From UBA4465 sp002292365 (GTDB taxonomy: Bacteria > Bacteroidota > Bacteroidia > Cytophagales > Cyclobacteriaceae), in NCBI GenBank assembly GCA_943788615.1, contig CALSQY010000004.1, positions 310,001 to 374,000 on the forward strand: a stretch of DNA of 64,000 nucleotides, written 5' to 3'. Positions 18,032 to 27,091 of the stretch are shown in pieces. A program made the translations under genes and the position numbers. A model generated the notes under the pieces. The model was not told the origin of the DNA. It did no database searches and saw only the letters and a program-made list of their open reading frames with translations. Position 1 is the stretch's first letter. Every line of letters starts with the position of its first letter.

Positions 18032-18622
18032 CTATAATTTCAATTTTTTATACAGAACCTTTTTAGATATCATAACAATTTGTCCCGGCATTAATGGATG
18101 GAGCGCCAAGCTCTCAATCCCTACACGTATGAGTCTTAAGGTGGGGTGACCTACTTTGGCCGTCATTTTACGTACTTGCCTGTTTTTGCCCTCAGTTAAA
18201 ATCACTTCAATCCAAGAGGTCTCAGGATGCTTAATTCTGTTGACCGCAGGACTCCGTTCAGGGAAGTCATAATCCTTTAAAATACGTACCTCCGCTTTTT
18301 TCGTTCGGTAGAGTTTGCCATCGATGGTGATACTTATTCCCTCACTTAATACATTTAATACTGCTGTAGAGGGTGTTCCCTCTACTTCCACATGATAAGT
18401 CCGCTTATGCTCATTCTCAGGGTTTAAGAGGAAATTATTGAGCTTCTTATCATTGGTTAAAATCAATAACCCTTCTGAGTCAAGGTCCAATCTACCTACC
18501 GCATAAATACCCTTAGGAATTCTAAAGATAGAACCTAAGCCTTTATTTCCTATCTCATTTGTGTACTGACTGAGTACCTTATAGGGTTTATTTATAATGA
18601 AATATCTTAAATTGTCTGCCAA
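18032..18622 (-). CDS. rluE: 23S rRNA pseudouridine synthase, RluE/RsuA family
   Basis: The 196-residue protein has the RsuA-family catalytic motif GRLDLDSEGLLILTND, where the second Asp is the nucleophile, plus KTYHVEVEG-like and RQVRKMTAKVGHPTLRLIRV segments. It lacks an N-terminal S4 domain, as RluE does. RluE modifies U2457 of 23S rRNA in Escherichia coli. It is divergent from the DUF4918 gene with only 11 bp between the two starts, so the promoters must overlap the opposite genes. Confidence 0.85.
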   Translation of the reverse strand: MADNLRYFIINKPYKVLSQYTNEIGNKGLGSIFRIPKGIYAVGRLDLDSEGLLILTNDKKLNNFLLNPENEHKRTYHVEVEGTPSTAVLNVLSEGISITIDGKLYRTKKAEVRILKDYDFPERSPAVNRIKHPETSWIEVILTEGKNRQVRKMTAKVGHPTLRLIRVGIESLALHPLMPGQIVMISKKVLYKKLKL

Positions 18623-18633
18623 AGTATAATTAT

Positions 18634-19296
18634 ATGTTTTCTAACCGTGTGCTACAATACTACAATCAATTGAGTGGGCCCGCAAATCTTCCGGGTCATG
18701 TTGTCGTGTTAAACCCTTATCAAAATACGTATGCGCTATCCTTGTGTCAACAATTTTATAATAAATATTATTCAGATGACCAACCCAGAAAAATTCTTTT
18801 TGGTATCAATCCGGGTCGATTAGGAGCAGGTTTAACCGGTATTCCATTTACAGACCCAACAGCACTTTCGAATAGATGCGGTATTCCTAATACACTGAAT
18901 CAAAGAACAGAATTATCATCAAGTTTTATTTATGAGATGATCGCGAGCTTCGGAGGAGCCGCTGCATTTTATGCCCGTTATTATATATCTGCCCTCTCTC
19001 CCTTGGGATATGTGAAAAAAGGAGTAAATCTCAATTATTATGATTTACCCAATTACAAGACCCTGTTTGAGTCTTACATTGTCACCCAAATTAAAGCACA
19101 ATTGAACTTCAAGATTGATCGCAGCGTCGCCTTCAGTGTGGGTAAAGGCAAAAACTTTAATTTTTTATATTATCTCAATAAAAAGCATCAGTTTTTTGAT
19201 ACGGTAGTGGCACTTCCCCATCCCAGGTGGGTCATGCAATATAAATTAAAAGAAAAAGATGACTTTATCGCTGACTATCTCTCTAAACTCAAATGA
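18634..19296 (+). CDS. Uracil-DNA glycosylase-like protein (DUF4918/SMUG2)
   Basis: The 220-residue protein carries the motif GINPGRLGAGLTGIPFTDP, the water-activating motif of SMUG2-type uracil-DNA glycosylases (DUF4918), and a C-terminal VALPHPRWVMQY that matches the DNA-intercalating His-Pro-Arg loop. These enzymes remove uracil or damaged pyrimidines from DNA in base excision repair. The length fits. It is divergent from rluE with 11 bp between start codons. Between it and the next gene lie 210 bp with nothing I can assign. Confidence 0.85.
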   Translation: MFSNRVLQYYNQLSGPANLPGHVVVLNPYQNTYALSLCQQFYNKYYSDDQPRKILFGINPGRLGAGLTGIPFTDPTALSNRCGIPNTLNQRTELSSSFIYEMIASFGGAAAFYARYYISALSPLGYVKKGVNLNYYDLPNYKTLFESYIVTQIKAQLNFKIDRSVAFSVGKGKNFNFLYYLNKKHQFFDTVVALPHPRWVMQYKLKEKDDFIADYLSKLK

Positions 19297-19506
19297 AGAG
19301 GCGATTCCCTTTAATAATCCTAGGTGCGCCTTTGATAGCTTCCGTAAAGGCCACCTGTGAGTTCCGATTTCCTAGCTGGAATTTTCAAAATTTATCTTAA
19401 GCTTACGTAGGGGTACTACCGTTCAGCCCTTATTAAATAAACCTGCAAGAAACTTCTTTGAATGTTTTACCTTTAGTAACTAGATTTAAATAAAATTATT
19501 TAGGAA

Positions 19507-20187
19507 ATGCAAATAACTTTTTACGGACACAATTCATTTTTATTCAAATCAGATGTCAGCATACTGACAGATCCCTTCATCGCATCTAATCCAAAAGCAA
19601 AGCATATCATCATAAAAGATATAAAGACAAATAATGTCTTGATCACGCATGGTCACGCAGATCATTTGGCCGACTTGGATAAAATTATGGCTCACAATGA
19701 TGCCAAAATCATCACCATGGTAGAAGTGGCCAGCTGGTTGGCCAAACAGGGACATAGCCATTCTCACAGTTTAAACTTTGGAGGTACCTATGAGTTCTCC
19801 AAGGAAACATCTACTAAATATGTGCAAGCAGTTCATTCCAGTAGCATGCCCGATGGAAGCTATGGGGGTCATCCAGGTTCTTTTATCCTGAAAACTGAAG
19901 ATAAAACCATTTTTATCGCAGGCGACACAGCACTCCATTCTGACTTGAAATTATTTGGTGAACTTAATGATATCGACTTGGCCATCCTACCGATTGGAGG
20001 AAATTATACCATGGATACAGAAGATGCGGTGCACGCCGCGAAATTTTTAGACTGTAGTCAAATCATAGGCTGTCATTATGATTCCTTTGCTGAAATAACA
20101 ATTGATCACACCGAAGCAATAAATCTTTTTAAGTCCCATCAGTTAAATTTGCAACTTATGGCTGTTGGCGCCAGTATAACTTTTTGA
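19507..20187 (+). CDS. Metal-dependent hydrolase, UPF0173 (beta-lactamase fold)
   Basis: The 226-residue protein shows the metallo-beta-lactamase fold typical of UPF0173: FYGHNSFLF at the start, the metal motif THGHADHLAD, GDTALHSDLKL with the bridging Asp, and IGCHYDSF near the end. The family hydrolyses phosphodiester-type or lactone substrates; the physiological substrate is unknown. It starts 27 bp before the S10 peptidase gene begins to be translated downstream (20187 to 20214), so the two may be co-transcribed. Confidence 0.88.
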   Translation: MQITFYGHNSFLFKSDVSILTDPFIASNPKAKHIIIKDIKTNNVLITHGHADHLADLDKIMAHNDAKIITMVEVASWLAKQGHSHSHSLNFGGTYEFSKETSTKYVQAVHSSSMPDGSYGGHPGSFILKTEDKTIFIAGDTALHSDLKLFGELNDIDLAILPIGGNYTMDTEDAVHAAKFLDCSQIIGCHYDSFAEITIDHTEAINLFKSHQLNLQLMAVGASITF

Positions 20188-20213
20188 TTTCTCATTGACT
20201 AAATTTCTATATC

Positions 20214-21707
20214 ATGAAGCAAATTTTAACCTTAATCTTATCACTGACCTTAAGTCTGGTTATGGCCCAAGAAGCTCCATTAACGCTGCCTGATGCTGAA
20301 ATAGCTACGTCACGTCAGCAAGTTGAAATAGATGGAAAAACAATTCAATTAATTGCCCAAGCGGGGACTTATAAGCTCAGGGATGAGGAAAATAAACCTT
20401 TGGCCCTGTTTGGCTATACCAGTTATATCAAAGAAGGCGCCAGCAGCACTCGTCCCATCGTTTTTGCTTTTAATGGTGGCCCTGGCTCTTCCTCTTTTTG
20501 GTTACATATGGGTGTATTAGGACCCAAGAGGATTGCAGTAAACGATCCTAAATATACCCCGGCCGCACCCTATCAAATTATCAATAACAATTATTCTATT
20601 TTAGATGTTGCAGACTTAGTGATGATTGATCCGGTAGGCACAGGATTGAGTATTCCATTGGGAACGCATACCTTCAATGAGTTTTGGGGTGTTGATCAAG
20701 ACATTAGAAGTATCAGTTTATTCATCACTCAATATTTGATTGAACAAGGTCGCATGAACTCGCCCAAATTTCTCTTAGGAGAAAGCTATGGCACCTTTAG
20801 AAATGCTGGTATTATGGATCATATGCTTAATCAAGGTATTGCGATGAATGGTGTAATAATGGTATCTGCCGTTTTTGATTTAAGAACCCTCATTTTTCCA
20901 CCCGATGATGATTTACCTTATCTTATGCATTTTCCCACCTATGCTGCCAGTGCCTGGTACCACAATCAAATTCCTGATAAAGAACCCGACTTGGAGATGT
21001 TCATTGATGAAATAAGAGATTTCACGGAAAAAAGCTATGCTCCTGCCTTATTTAAAGGAGATCGAATCTCTTCGGAACAAAAAAATACGATCGCAGATCA
21101 ATTGTCACAGTATACGGGTTTGAGTAAAGATTACTGGCTCAAATCTAATCTGAGGGTGACAGGATCTGAGTATTTTGCAGAAGCCTTGAGATCAAAGGGT
21201 CTTATTATCGGAAGATTAGACTCAAGGTTTACAGGGATCAATCAAGATTTGATCTCTCAATTTGGAAGTCATGACCCTCAGAGTGCCGCAATTTCTCCAG
21301 CCTATATTACTGGATTTTTAGATTACTTTCACAATACCTTAGGTGTGAGAAAAGATTTACAATATACTGTTACAGCTGGGCGTAGAGAAGGCTTCGAATG
21401 GGATTGGCATCATGAAGGTAACCAAAGATGGAATACTCAAGCCGCGATCAATACTGCACCGAATATGGCCAGAGCCCTCTCTCGAGATCCCAATATGAAA
21501 GTACTTATTCTTAATGGTTACTATGACATTGCTACGGTGTTTTATGGCGTTGAGTACACCATTAATCATCTCGGATTGACGCCTGAAATTCGTGATCATA
21601 TCATCATGAAATACTATGAAGCCGGGCACATGATGTACACCCATCGACCCAGTCTCATTAAATTCAAGGAAGATGTAGGGAGATTTATTCTAGAACAGTC
21701 AAAATAA
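20214..21707 (+). CDS. Secreted S10 family serine carboxypeptidase
   Basis: The 497-residue protein has a signal peptide (LTLILSLTLSLVMAQ) and the S10 carboxypeptidase layout: oxyanion-hole motif NGGPGSSS, nucleophile Ser191 in GESYG, the catalytic Asp in NGYYDIATVF and the catalytic His in EAGHMMY. These enzymes release C-terminal residues from peptides, usually at acid pH. Periplasmic or extracellular location is expected. It converges on the ArsC-like gene with 4 bp between stops. It may scavenge peptides, but no peptide transporter is adjacent. Confidence 0.9.
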   Translation: MKQILTLILSLTLSLVMAQEAPLTLPDAEIATSRQQVEIDGKTIQLIAQAGTYKLRDEENKPLALFGYTSYIKEGASSTRPIVFAFNGGPGSSSFWLHMGVLGPKRIAVNDPKYTPAAPYQIINNNYSILDVADLVMIDPVGTGLSIPLGTHTFNEFWGVDQDIRSISLFITQYLIEQGRMNSPKFLLGESYGTFRNAGIMDHMLNQGIAMNGVIMVSAVFDLRTLIFPPDDDLPYLMHFPTYAASAWYHNQIPDKEPDLEMFIDEIRDFTEKSYAPALFKGDRISSEQKNTIADQLSQYTGLSKDYWLKSNLRVTGSEYFAEALRSKGLIIGRLDSRFTGINQDLISQFGSHDPQSAAISPAYITGFLDYFHNTLGVRKDLQYTVTAGRREGFEWDWHHEGNQRWNTQAAINTAPNMARALSRDPNMKVLILNGYYDIATVFYGVEYTINHLGLTPEIRDHIIMKYYEAGHMMYTHRPSLIKFKEDVGRFILEQSK

Positions 21708-21711
21708 TGAG

Positions 21712-22065
21712 CTAGTCACTGCCTAGATGCTCCTTTAAGGCAAGAATATTTGTGGGACTGTTGCCTATGAAGATCAGTCTATCAAAGATAAATACAGGAC
21801 GTTTTAAAAAAGTATATTCCTCTTGGATTAGCTTTCGATAATCAAACTCTTGAAGTGTTTGATCCTTTAAGGCTTTGTATTTCATGGCTCTTTTGGAGAA
21901 AAGAGCCTCATAACTCCCTGCCAAATCACACATTTGATCAATTTCATCAAAAGTAAGGGAATGGAGTTTGATATCTATTTTCTCAAACCCATCTAAAGCC
22001 ATATCTAAATCTTTCATGATACGAATGCAGGTACTGCAGGTACCCAAAAAATATATTTTTTTCAT
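21712..22065 (-). CDS. ArsC/Spx-family thioredoxin-fold protein
   Basis: The 117-residue protein begins MKKIYFLGTCSTCIR, with the CxxC motif of ArsC-like thioredoxin-fold proteins, and has the conserved KRPVF segment near residue 88. This family includes glutaredoxin-dependent arsenate reductases and Spx-like regulators; the full arsenate-binding Arg set cannot be confirmed. No arsenic resistance gene is adjacent, so a stress or redox role is as likely. It converges on the S10 peptidase gene. Confidence 0.8.
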   Translation of the reverse strand: MKKIYFLGTCSTCIRIMKDLDMALDGFEKIDIKLHSLTFDEIDQMCDLAGSYEALFSKRAMKYKALKDQTLQEFDYRKLIQEEYTFLKRPVFIFDRLIFIGNSPTNILALKEHLGSD

Positions 22066-22235
22066 AGTAAATGCTGATCTGGAAAGTCAAAATTAGCAGA
22101 AAAAAAGGTATATCTGGCGTTTTTAAAGTACTTAAGCTATTTGAAGTTTCATTGGCCACATAAAGTATTCTAATTTCTATTAAAAATGCTAAATTTCCTT
22201 TAATTTGATACCTCATTCTTATCAAACCTCATTAC

Positions 22236-23124
22236 ATGGAAATCGCAATACACAATTGGATGCGTGCCGAAAGTATCGAAACCACCCTCACCCGAATCGC
22301 AGGTCTGGGTTATGACAAAATTGAAATCCAAGGCAGTCCTGAATTATATGACACGACTCATGTCTTGCGGTTACTTAAATCCCATCATTTAACCTGTTGG
22401 GGGGCGGTGACCTTGATGCTTGAAGATCGCAATTTGCTCGCCAAAGATATCGCACAAAGAAAAAAAATCAGTTCAATATGTCAAAGACGTTATACACATG
22501 ATCCATCGATTGGAAGGCAACATGGTGTCTGTGGTGCCGGCTACAGTTGGTAAACTGATTCCGGAGGGTAAACCAGAGGACGAGTGGCTATTGGCAGTAG
22601 ATGCGCTGCAAGAAGTTTATGATTATTCAGAAAATCTGGGAATTTCTATTGGTATTGAACCCATCAATAGATTTGAAACCTATTTCATCAACCGGGCCGA
22701 TCAAGCCCTGGCGTTGGCGACAGCCGTAGGTCCCAACTGTGGTATATGTCTGGATACCTTCCACATGAATATTGAGGAAATAGATATGGCGGAAGCCATA
22801 AAAAGTAGCAAAGATCGTTTGGTAGGTTTTCACGTAGCGGATAACAACCGCATGGCCCCAGGGATGGGGCATCTCCCATGGACTAATATCTTAGATGCCT
22901 TGAAAACTATAAACTATGACCGCGTCCTTTCGGTTGAATTTTGTTCGCCATTGGACCGAACTCCGGCCAACCCCTATCCCAACTCGATTGATGACCATCC
23001 TGAAAACTTGAGTCCTGAGCAAAAAAAATTTTTGGAAGATCATGGCAGTTCGGCGGTAACAGAATCTTTTTATCACATGCTGTCAAAAAAGTCGATTCAT
23101 TTTTTAAGAGAGCTTCTTTCATGA
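22236..23124 (+). CDS. Sugar phosphate isomerase/epimerase (AP-endonuclease-2 fold), single-base frameshift
   Basis: Two overlapping frames together form one TIM-barrel epimerase of about 295 residues. The first (from 22236) gives MEIAIHNWMRAESIE...EDRNLLAKDIAQRKK; the second carries on with SVQYVKDVIHMIHRLEG to the stop at 23124. The join is at an A8 run (22460-22467) with one base too many. Catalytic and metal residues are visible: Glu in GIEPINRFE, Asp in CLDTFHMNIEE, His in GFHVADN, Glu in SVEFCSP. This suits D-tagatose/D-psicose 3-epimerase-like enzymes. A VOC gene follows 206 bp later. Sequence error, slippage at the A-run or a real mutation could explain the break. Confidence 0.8.
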
Positions 23125-23330
23125 ACCTAGTCAATATCGAAATATTTGGCTATCAATTTCTCTTTGATGAGAAAAAAAAACAAGATTCTTATACTAGTTG
23201 GCTCACTTTTTTTGATATATCCTGGAAACTAAAGATTTGGGTTTACCAGGTTGCAGTGTCGCTAAAGTGGCCTTCTTAAAGGGTCTCACTATCCTTTAAA
23301 ATTTTATGAGCAATTTTAAATAGTAATTCC

Positions 23331-23819
23331 ATGGCAAAAGCAATAAAAATCAATCATGTCGCCTTAATTGTAAAGGACTTAGAAGCCGCTTGTATTTTTT
23401 ATGAAAAAGAATTGGGATTAGAACCCCTTCCCGCCTTTTTATTTGACTACCCTACGGCCTTTTTCAAATTCAATGATCAACAACAGTTGCATTTAACCGA
23501 GTGGGAGGATACTCATTCGTTCCGGGGCCATATCTGTGTGCAAGTAGATGATATCAATGCTCTATTTTTTAGGATGAAAGATTTGGGAATCATTGACATA
23601 CAACCCTGGGGTAAAGTAAGACGACTACCCGATGGAGCCATTCAAATTTTCGTTCGTGATCCCTCAGGAAATTTGATAGAATTGTCTTCAGATCCAGAAG
23701 ATCCTATTGACGCCAAAATCTTTGAAGATGAACTTTATCAAGAAGGTATTTATGTCTCTGGAAGGAACGATTTTCGAGGCTATAAATCCAAATATGCCAC
23801 CTTATATCACAAAAAATAA
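23331..23819 (+). CDS. VOC family (glyoxalase/dioxygenase fold) protein
   Basis: The 162-residue protein has two beta-alpha-beta-beta-beta modules of the vicinal-oxygen-chelate fold: IKINHVALIVKDLEAACIFY with a metal-type His, then RGHICVQVDD and FVRDPSGNLIELSS with the terminal Glu. These provide a His/His/Glu metal site. Substrates in the family range from methylglyoxal adducts to catechols; none can be chosen here. The 206 bp upstream hold only a short open frame that I do not trust. The preceding sugar epimerase on the same strand may be functionally linked. Confidence 0.87.
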   Translation: MAKAIKINHVALIVKDLEAACIFYEKELGLEPLPAFLFDYPTAFFKFNDQQQLHLTEWEDTHSFRGHICVQVDDINALFFRMKDLGIIDIQPWGKVRRLPDGAIQIFVRDPSGNLIELSSDPEDPIDAKIFEDELYQEGIYVSGRNDFRGYKSKYATLYHKK

Positions 23820-23915
23820 CCTAGATGAGAATATGGGGATCGGTGTCACCGACCCAAGGCTTATCAATTTATAGAGATGGTTTTTTAAGTCTGGGAACCT
23901 TCTGACATACCAAAG

Positions 23916-25058
23916 CTAACCCAAAGTAAAAGGCTGTGGACTGAAGCACAAAAGGAAAATCAATATCGCCACCCATCCGATTACATTTCTTTTTTCGTCC
24001 AAAGGTATATCGTCTATGCCTTTAGGATGGTAAACCCCAAAAAAACGTCCGATTAAAAACACAAAGAGCAACCAACCATCATAACCCACTATCGCAGTAA
24101 AACTGGTCACCACATATTGCAAGGTCAGCAGTACCACCGCAAAGAACCAGCGATCCCTTGTCTCAGTAATCATCGAAGTCACGGCCAAATAGACAAAATA
24201 AAGATAGACCCCTAAATAAGTTAGGAAAATAAAGACACTCTCCAGGGAGACGTCTGCTAAGAGATCTGGTGAAATCCAGCCCAGTCCTGCATAAAATATA
24301 AATAAAGTATAAAAAACCTGATTGATCCTTTGAGCTATTCTGGAGCCAAATAATCCAAAAACAACATGACCCCCATCCAGTTGACCAATGGGTAATAAAT
24401 TGAGAGCTGTGAAAAACAAGGCTAAATAGCCCGCCAAGATAAAGGGATAATGAATCATTTCATTGGGATGTGGCAGCAAGGCAGGATCTGCAACATAGGT
24501 CTTAAAGAACCAAAAAATTAGATTTTCTCCCAACTGAAAAGCCATTCCTTCGCCCTTATAAACATGTTCGGCATAATCCAACCCATGTACTTTGTATTCG
24601 GGATGGATTTCAAAAATGTACTCCGCAGGCGGCAAATGGCTGAAGCCATACCATAACACCAAGAGGGCCATCACAAATCCAGCGATGGGTCCCGCCACTC
24701 CTACATCAAAATATTCTCGACGACTTTGAATAACTGCTTTAATACGAATGAATGCCCCCATGGTACCAAAGGAGGGCATACCAGGGATAAAACCCAGCCA
24801 CATGGGAATATAATAGGGCAGGGTCACCTTGATCTGATTCATTCTCGCCACTATAAAATGTCCCATCTCATGAACGGTCAAAATCAGTAAAAAAGGGATA
24901 GAAAAAGACAATCCATTCCAAAGCTCTTCTTGAGTTAAGGAATATTCGTCGATAAAGAGCCATCGACCATACATCCACTCTGCTCCTGCTATGGTGGTTG
25001 TGATCACGGTGATGATAAAAAGGGCAGTATGAATCAATAATATCTTTTGTTCTTTCAT
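23916..25058 (-). CDS. Site-2 protease family membrane metalloprotease (M50)
   Basis: The 380-residue polytopic protein has the zinc motif HEMGH at residues 63-67 in a membrane helix and the third ligand Asp228 in LLPIGQLDGGH, as in site-2 proteases. Between them lies an interrupting loop of about 60 residues (about 140-200). These enzymes cut regulatory proteins within the membrane; a PDZ domain is not evident. It overlaps the HAD phosphatase gene by 4 bp and is the last gene of the GPH-GH1-HAD operon, an unusual partner for sugar genes. Confidence 0.88.
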   Translation of the reverse strand: MKEQKILLIHTALFIITVITTTIAGAEWMYGRWLFIDEYSLTQEELWNGLSFSIPFLLILTVHEMGHFIVARMNQIKVTLPYYIPMWLGFIPGMPSFGTMGAFIRIKAVIQSRREYFDVGVAGPIAGFVMALLVLWYGFSHLPPAEYIFEIHPEYKVHGLDYAEHVYKGEGMAFQLGENLIFWFFKTYVADPALLPHPNEMIHYPFILAGYLALFFTALNLLPIGQLDGGHVVFGLFGSRIAQRINQVFYTLFIFYAGLGWISPDLLADVSLESVFIFLTYLGVYLYFVYLAVTSMITETRDRWFFAVVLLTLQYVVTSFTAIVGYDGWLLFVFLIGRFFGVYHPKGIDDIPLDEKRNVIGWVAILIFLLCFSPQPFTLG

Positions 25059-25678
25059 CTCAATTGATCCAGAATTTGATCTGAATAGGTTACTTGTATG
25101 GCTTGAATGCCGCTCGCCTGAGCCGCAGTTATGTTTTCAAGGCAATCATCAAAAAATAAGGTTTTTGCAGGATTTAAATTTTGCAAGTCAACGACCTTTT
25201 GGTAAATATGAGGATTGGGCTTCCGTAGTCCCAATTCATGTGAGTAATAAGCCGTATGCACCATGCCTGCCATGGTTTTTGAAGGAATAAGCTCTCCTAC
25301 CCGTCGGTCAAATGCCCTCTGATGGATGGGATTAGTATTACTCAAAATTAAAACGTTAAATTTTTCTTTTAATTCGAGCATCAAATGCAGTTTATCCAGC
25401 TTAATAGTACCCAAAAAGGAATTCCAGATGGTTTCGAAAGAGGTTTGAGACAGTTCGATGGACAACAATTGATTGACTACTTGACAAAATTCTGAATCTG
25501 TCATCTTGCCCACCTCATAATCGATCAAATCTTGGGATTTAGAAATTAAGCGGATGATATTCTCGGCAGACTTATTCGAATGCTTTTGAAACTGATCGAT
25601 AACCCTTTTTGAATCTAGGTCAATGATCACCCCTCCGAGGTCAAAAATAATAGTTTCAGTATCTTTTAAATTTATCAT
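25055..25678 (-). CDS. HAD family phosphatase, YihX-like
   Basis: The 207-residue protein has HAD motif I FDLGGVIIDLD with nucleophile Asp13 (the DxG variant seen in YihX-type HAD-IA proteins), motif II LILSNTNP, the LGLRKPNPHIY lysine motif III and the acidic motif IV FFDDCLENI. YihX dephosphorylates alpha-D-glucose 1-phosphate in Escherichia coli. That would fit a locus making glucose 1-phosphate by phosphorolysis, but substrate specificity cannot be read here. It overlaps GH1 by 4 bp upstream and the site-2 protease gene by 4 bp downstream. Confidence 0.83.
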   Translation of the reverse strand: MINLKDTETIIFDLGGVIIDLDSKRVIDQFQKHSNKSAENIIRLISKSQDLIDYEVGKMTDSEFCQVVNQLLSIELSQTSFETIWNSFLGTIKLDKLHLMLELKEKFNVLILSNTNPIHQRAFDRRVGELIPSKTMAGMVHTAYYSHELGLRKPNPHIYQKVVDLQNLNPAKTLFFDDCLENITAAQASGIQAIQVTYSDQILDQLR

Positions 25679-27072
25679 TTATCTTTTATCCCATTTGCCT
25701 CAATGGCTTTTTTGTACCAATCTGCCGAGGCTTTCGGAATACGTTCCAAGGTATCAAAATCTACGTAATGCAAGCCAAATCGCTTGTCATAACCAGAAGC
25801 CCATTCAAAATTATCCAGCAATGACCAGGCAAAATAGCCTTTTAATTGAGCACCCTTCTCGATCGCCTCATGACAAGCATTGAGGTAGCCTTCATAATAC
25901 GCGATGCGCTCATCATCTTGGACCTTCCCTTCGGTAGGAACATCGGCATAAGCGCATCCATTTTCTGTAATATAGATATCTGGCGCATCATATCGATCCG
26001 ATATCCAGGCCAAAAGCTTTTGACAACCCCAAGGAACTACGGCCCAACCCATCGCCGTTTTTTTCCAATTTGGGTCCGCCGAAAGATTGACGTCTTGGTC
26101 CTCGGAGAGGCCACCATTTCCATAAACGGAACCTACTTCCAAGTTGCCTCGCGCATCGGCAGCAAATAAGGTTGTATAATGATTCAAACCAAAAAAGTCA
26201 CTAGATCCCATCAATAGATCTTTTTCTTCTTCAGTAAACTGGGGCAGTCGATCTCCCAATCGATCCACCATGCTTATGGGGTACTGTCCCAGATAAATGG
26301 GATCTGCAAACCAGGCCAGAAAGAATTCTAAGGCACGCTGAGCAGCAGCTACATCTTCTTTTTTATCTGTTAAGGGCTCCCGCCAATCACAGTTTAAAGT
26401 GATGCCAATGAGTCCTTTTTGATGGGCTTGAAATTCCTCTCGATAACACCTCACCGCTTGCGCATGGGCCCGAAGGAGGTTGTGGCCAACCACATAGGGT
26501 TCAGATTTTGAGTTGCGTCCAGGTGCAAAGGTACCCATACCATAGCCTAAAATAGCTACTACCCAAGGTTCATTGAGAGTAATCCAATGTTTGACGCGGT
26601 CTCCAAAGCGCGCAAAGCAAACCCTGGCATAAGATTCGAAATAATTCGCGATCTCGCCGTTGAGCCAGCCATCTTCTTCCATCTGCAAGGCCAAGGGCAA
26701 GTCCCAGTGGTATAAAGTGACCCAAGGTTCGATCCCTTGATCCAATAGTTCATTGATCAGATCATCATAAAATTTGAGGCCTTCGGCATTCACTTGGTCT
26801 TTGCCGGAGGGCATAATGCGTGGCCAAGCTATCGAAAATCGATAGGCTTTCAGTCCCATGGCTTTCATCAATGCAACATCTTCTCTCATGCGATGGTAAT
26901 GATCACAAGCAATATCTCCACGATCACCCTTAGCCACTCTACCGGGCACAGTACAAAAAGCATCCCAAATCGAAGGACCTTTTCCAGCTTCGTCTGCTGC
27001 ACCTTCTATTTGGTAAGAAGAGGTAGCTGATCCCCAAGTAAAATTTTCTGGAAAGTTATTCATTGACTTCAT
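25675..27072 (-). CDS. GH1 beta-glucosidase
   Basis: The 465-residue protein is a complete GH1 TIM barrel: N-terminal FTWGSATSSYQIEGA, acid/base Glu168 in TLNEPW and nucleophile Glu370 in YITENG, with the C-terminal WSLLDNFEW of the family. No signal peptide is present, so it should act in the cytoplasm on short beta-glucosides, releasing glucose. It follows the GPH transporter by 19 bp and overlaps the HAD gene by 4 bp, so import and cleavage of a beta-glucoside are likely coupled. The glucose could be phosphorylated by PpgK. Confidence 0.95.
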   Translation of the reverse strand: MKSMNNFPENFTWGSATSSYQIEGAADEAGKGPSIWDAFCTVPGRVAKGDRGDIACDHYHRMREDVALMKAMGLKAYRFSIAWPRIMPSGKDQVNAEGLKFYDDLINELLDQGIEPWVTLYHWDLPLALQMEEDGWLNGEIANYFESYARVCFARFGDRVKHWITLNEPWVVAILGYGMGTFAPGRNSKSEPYVVGHNLLRAHAQAVRCYREEFQAHQKGLIGITLNCDWREPLTDKKEDVAAAQRALEFFLAWFADPIYLGQYPISMVDRLGDRLPQFTEEEKDLLMGSSDFFGLNHYTTLFAADARGNLEVGSVYGNGGLSEDQDVNLSADPNWKKTAMGWAVVPWGCQKLLAWISDRYDAPDIYITENGCAYADVPTEGKVQDDERIAYYEGYLNACHEAIEKGAQLKGYFAWSLLDNFEWASGYDKRFGLHYVDFDTLERIPKASADWYKKAIEANGIKDK

Positions 27073-27091
27073 TATGTAACGATATATTATA

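Noticed and set aside
23121..23279. 52-residue open frame starting inside the epimerase stop (ATGA)
   Set aside because: The overlap is attractive, but the composition is not convincing, no family is recognised and the region is AT-rich.
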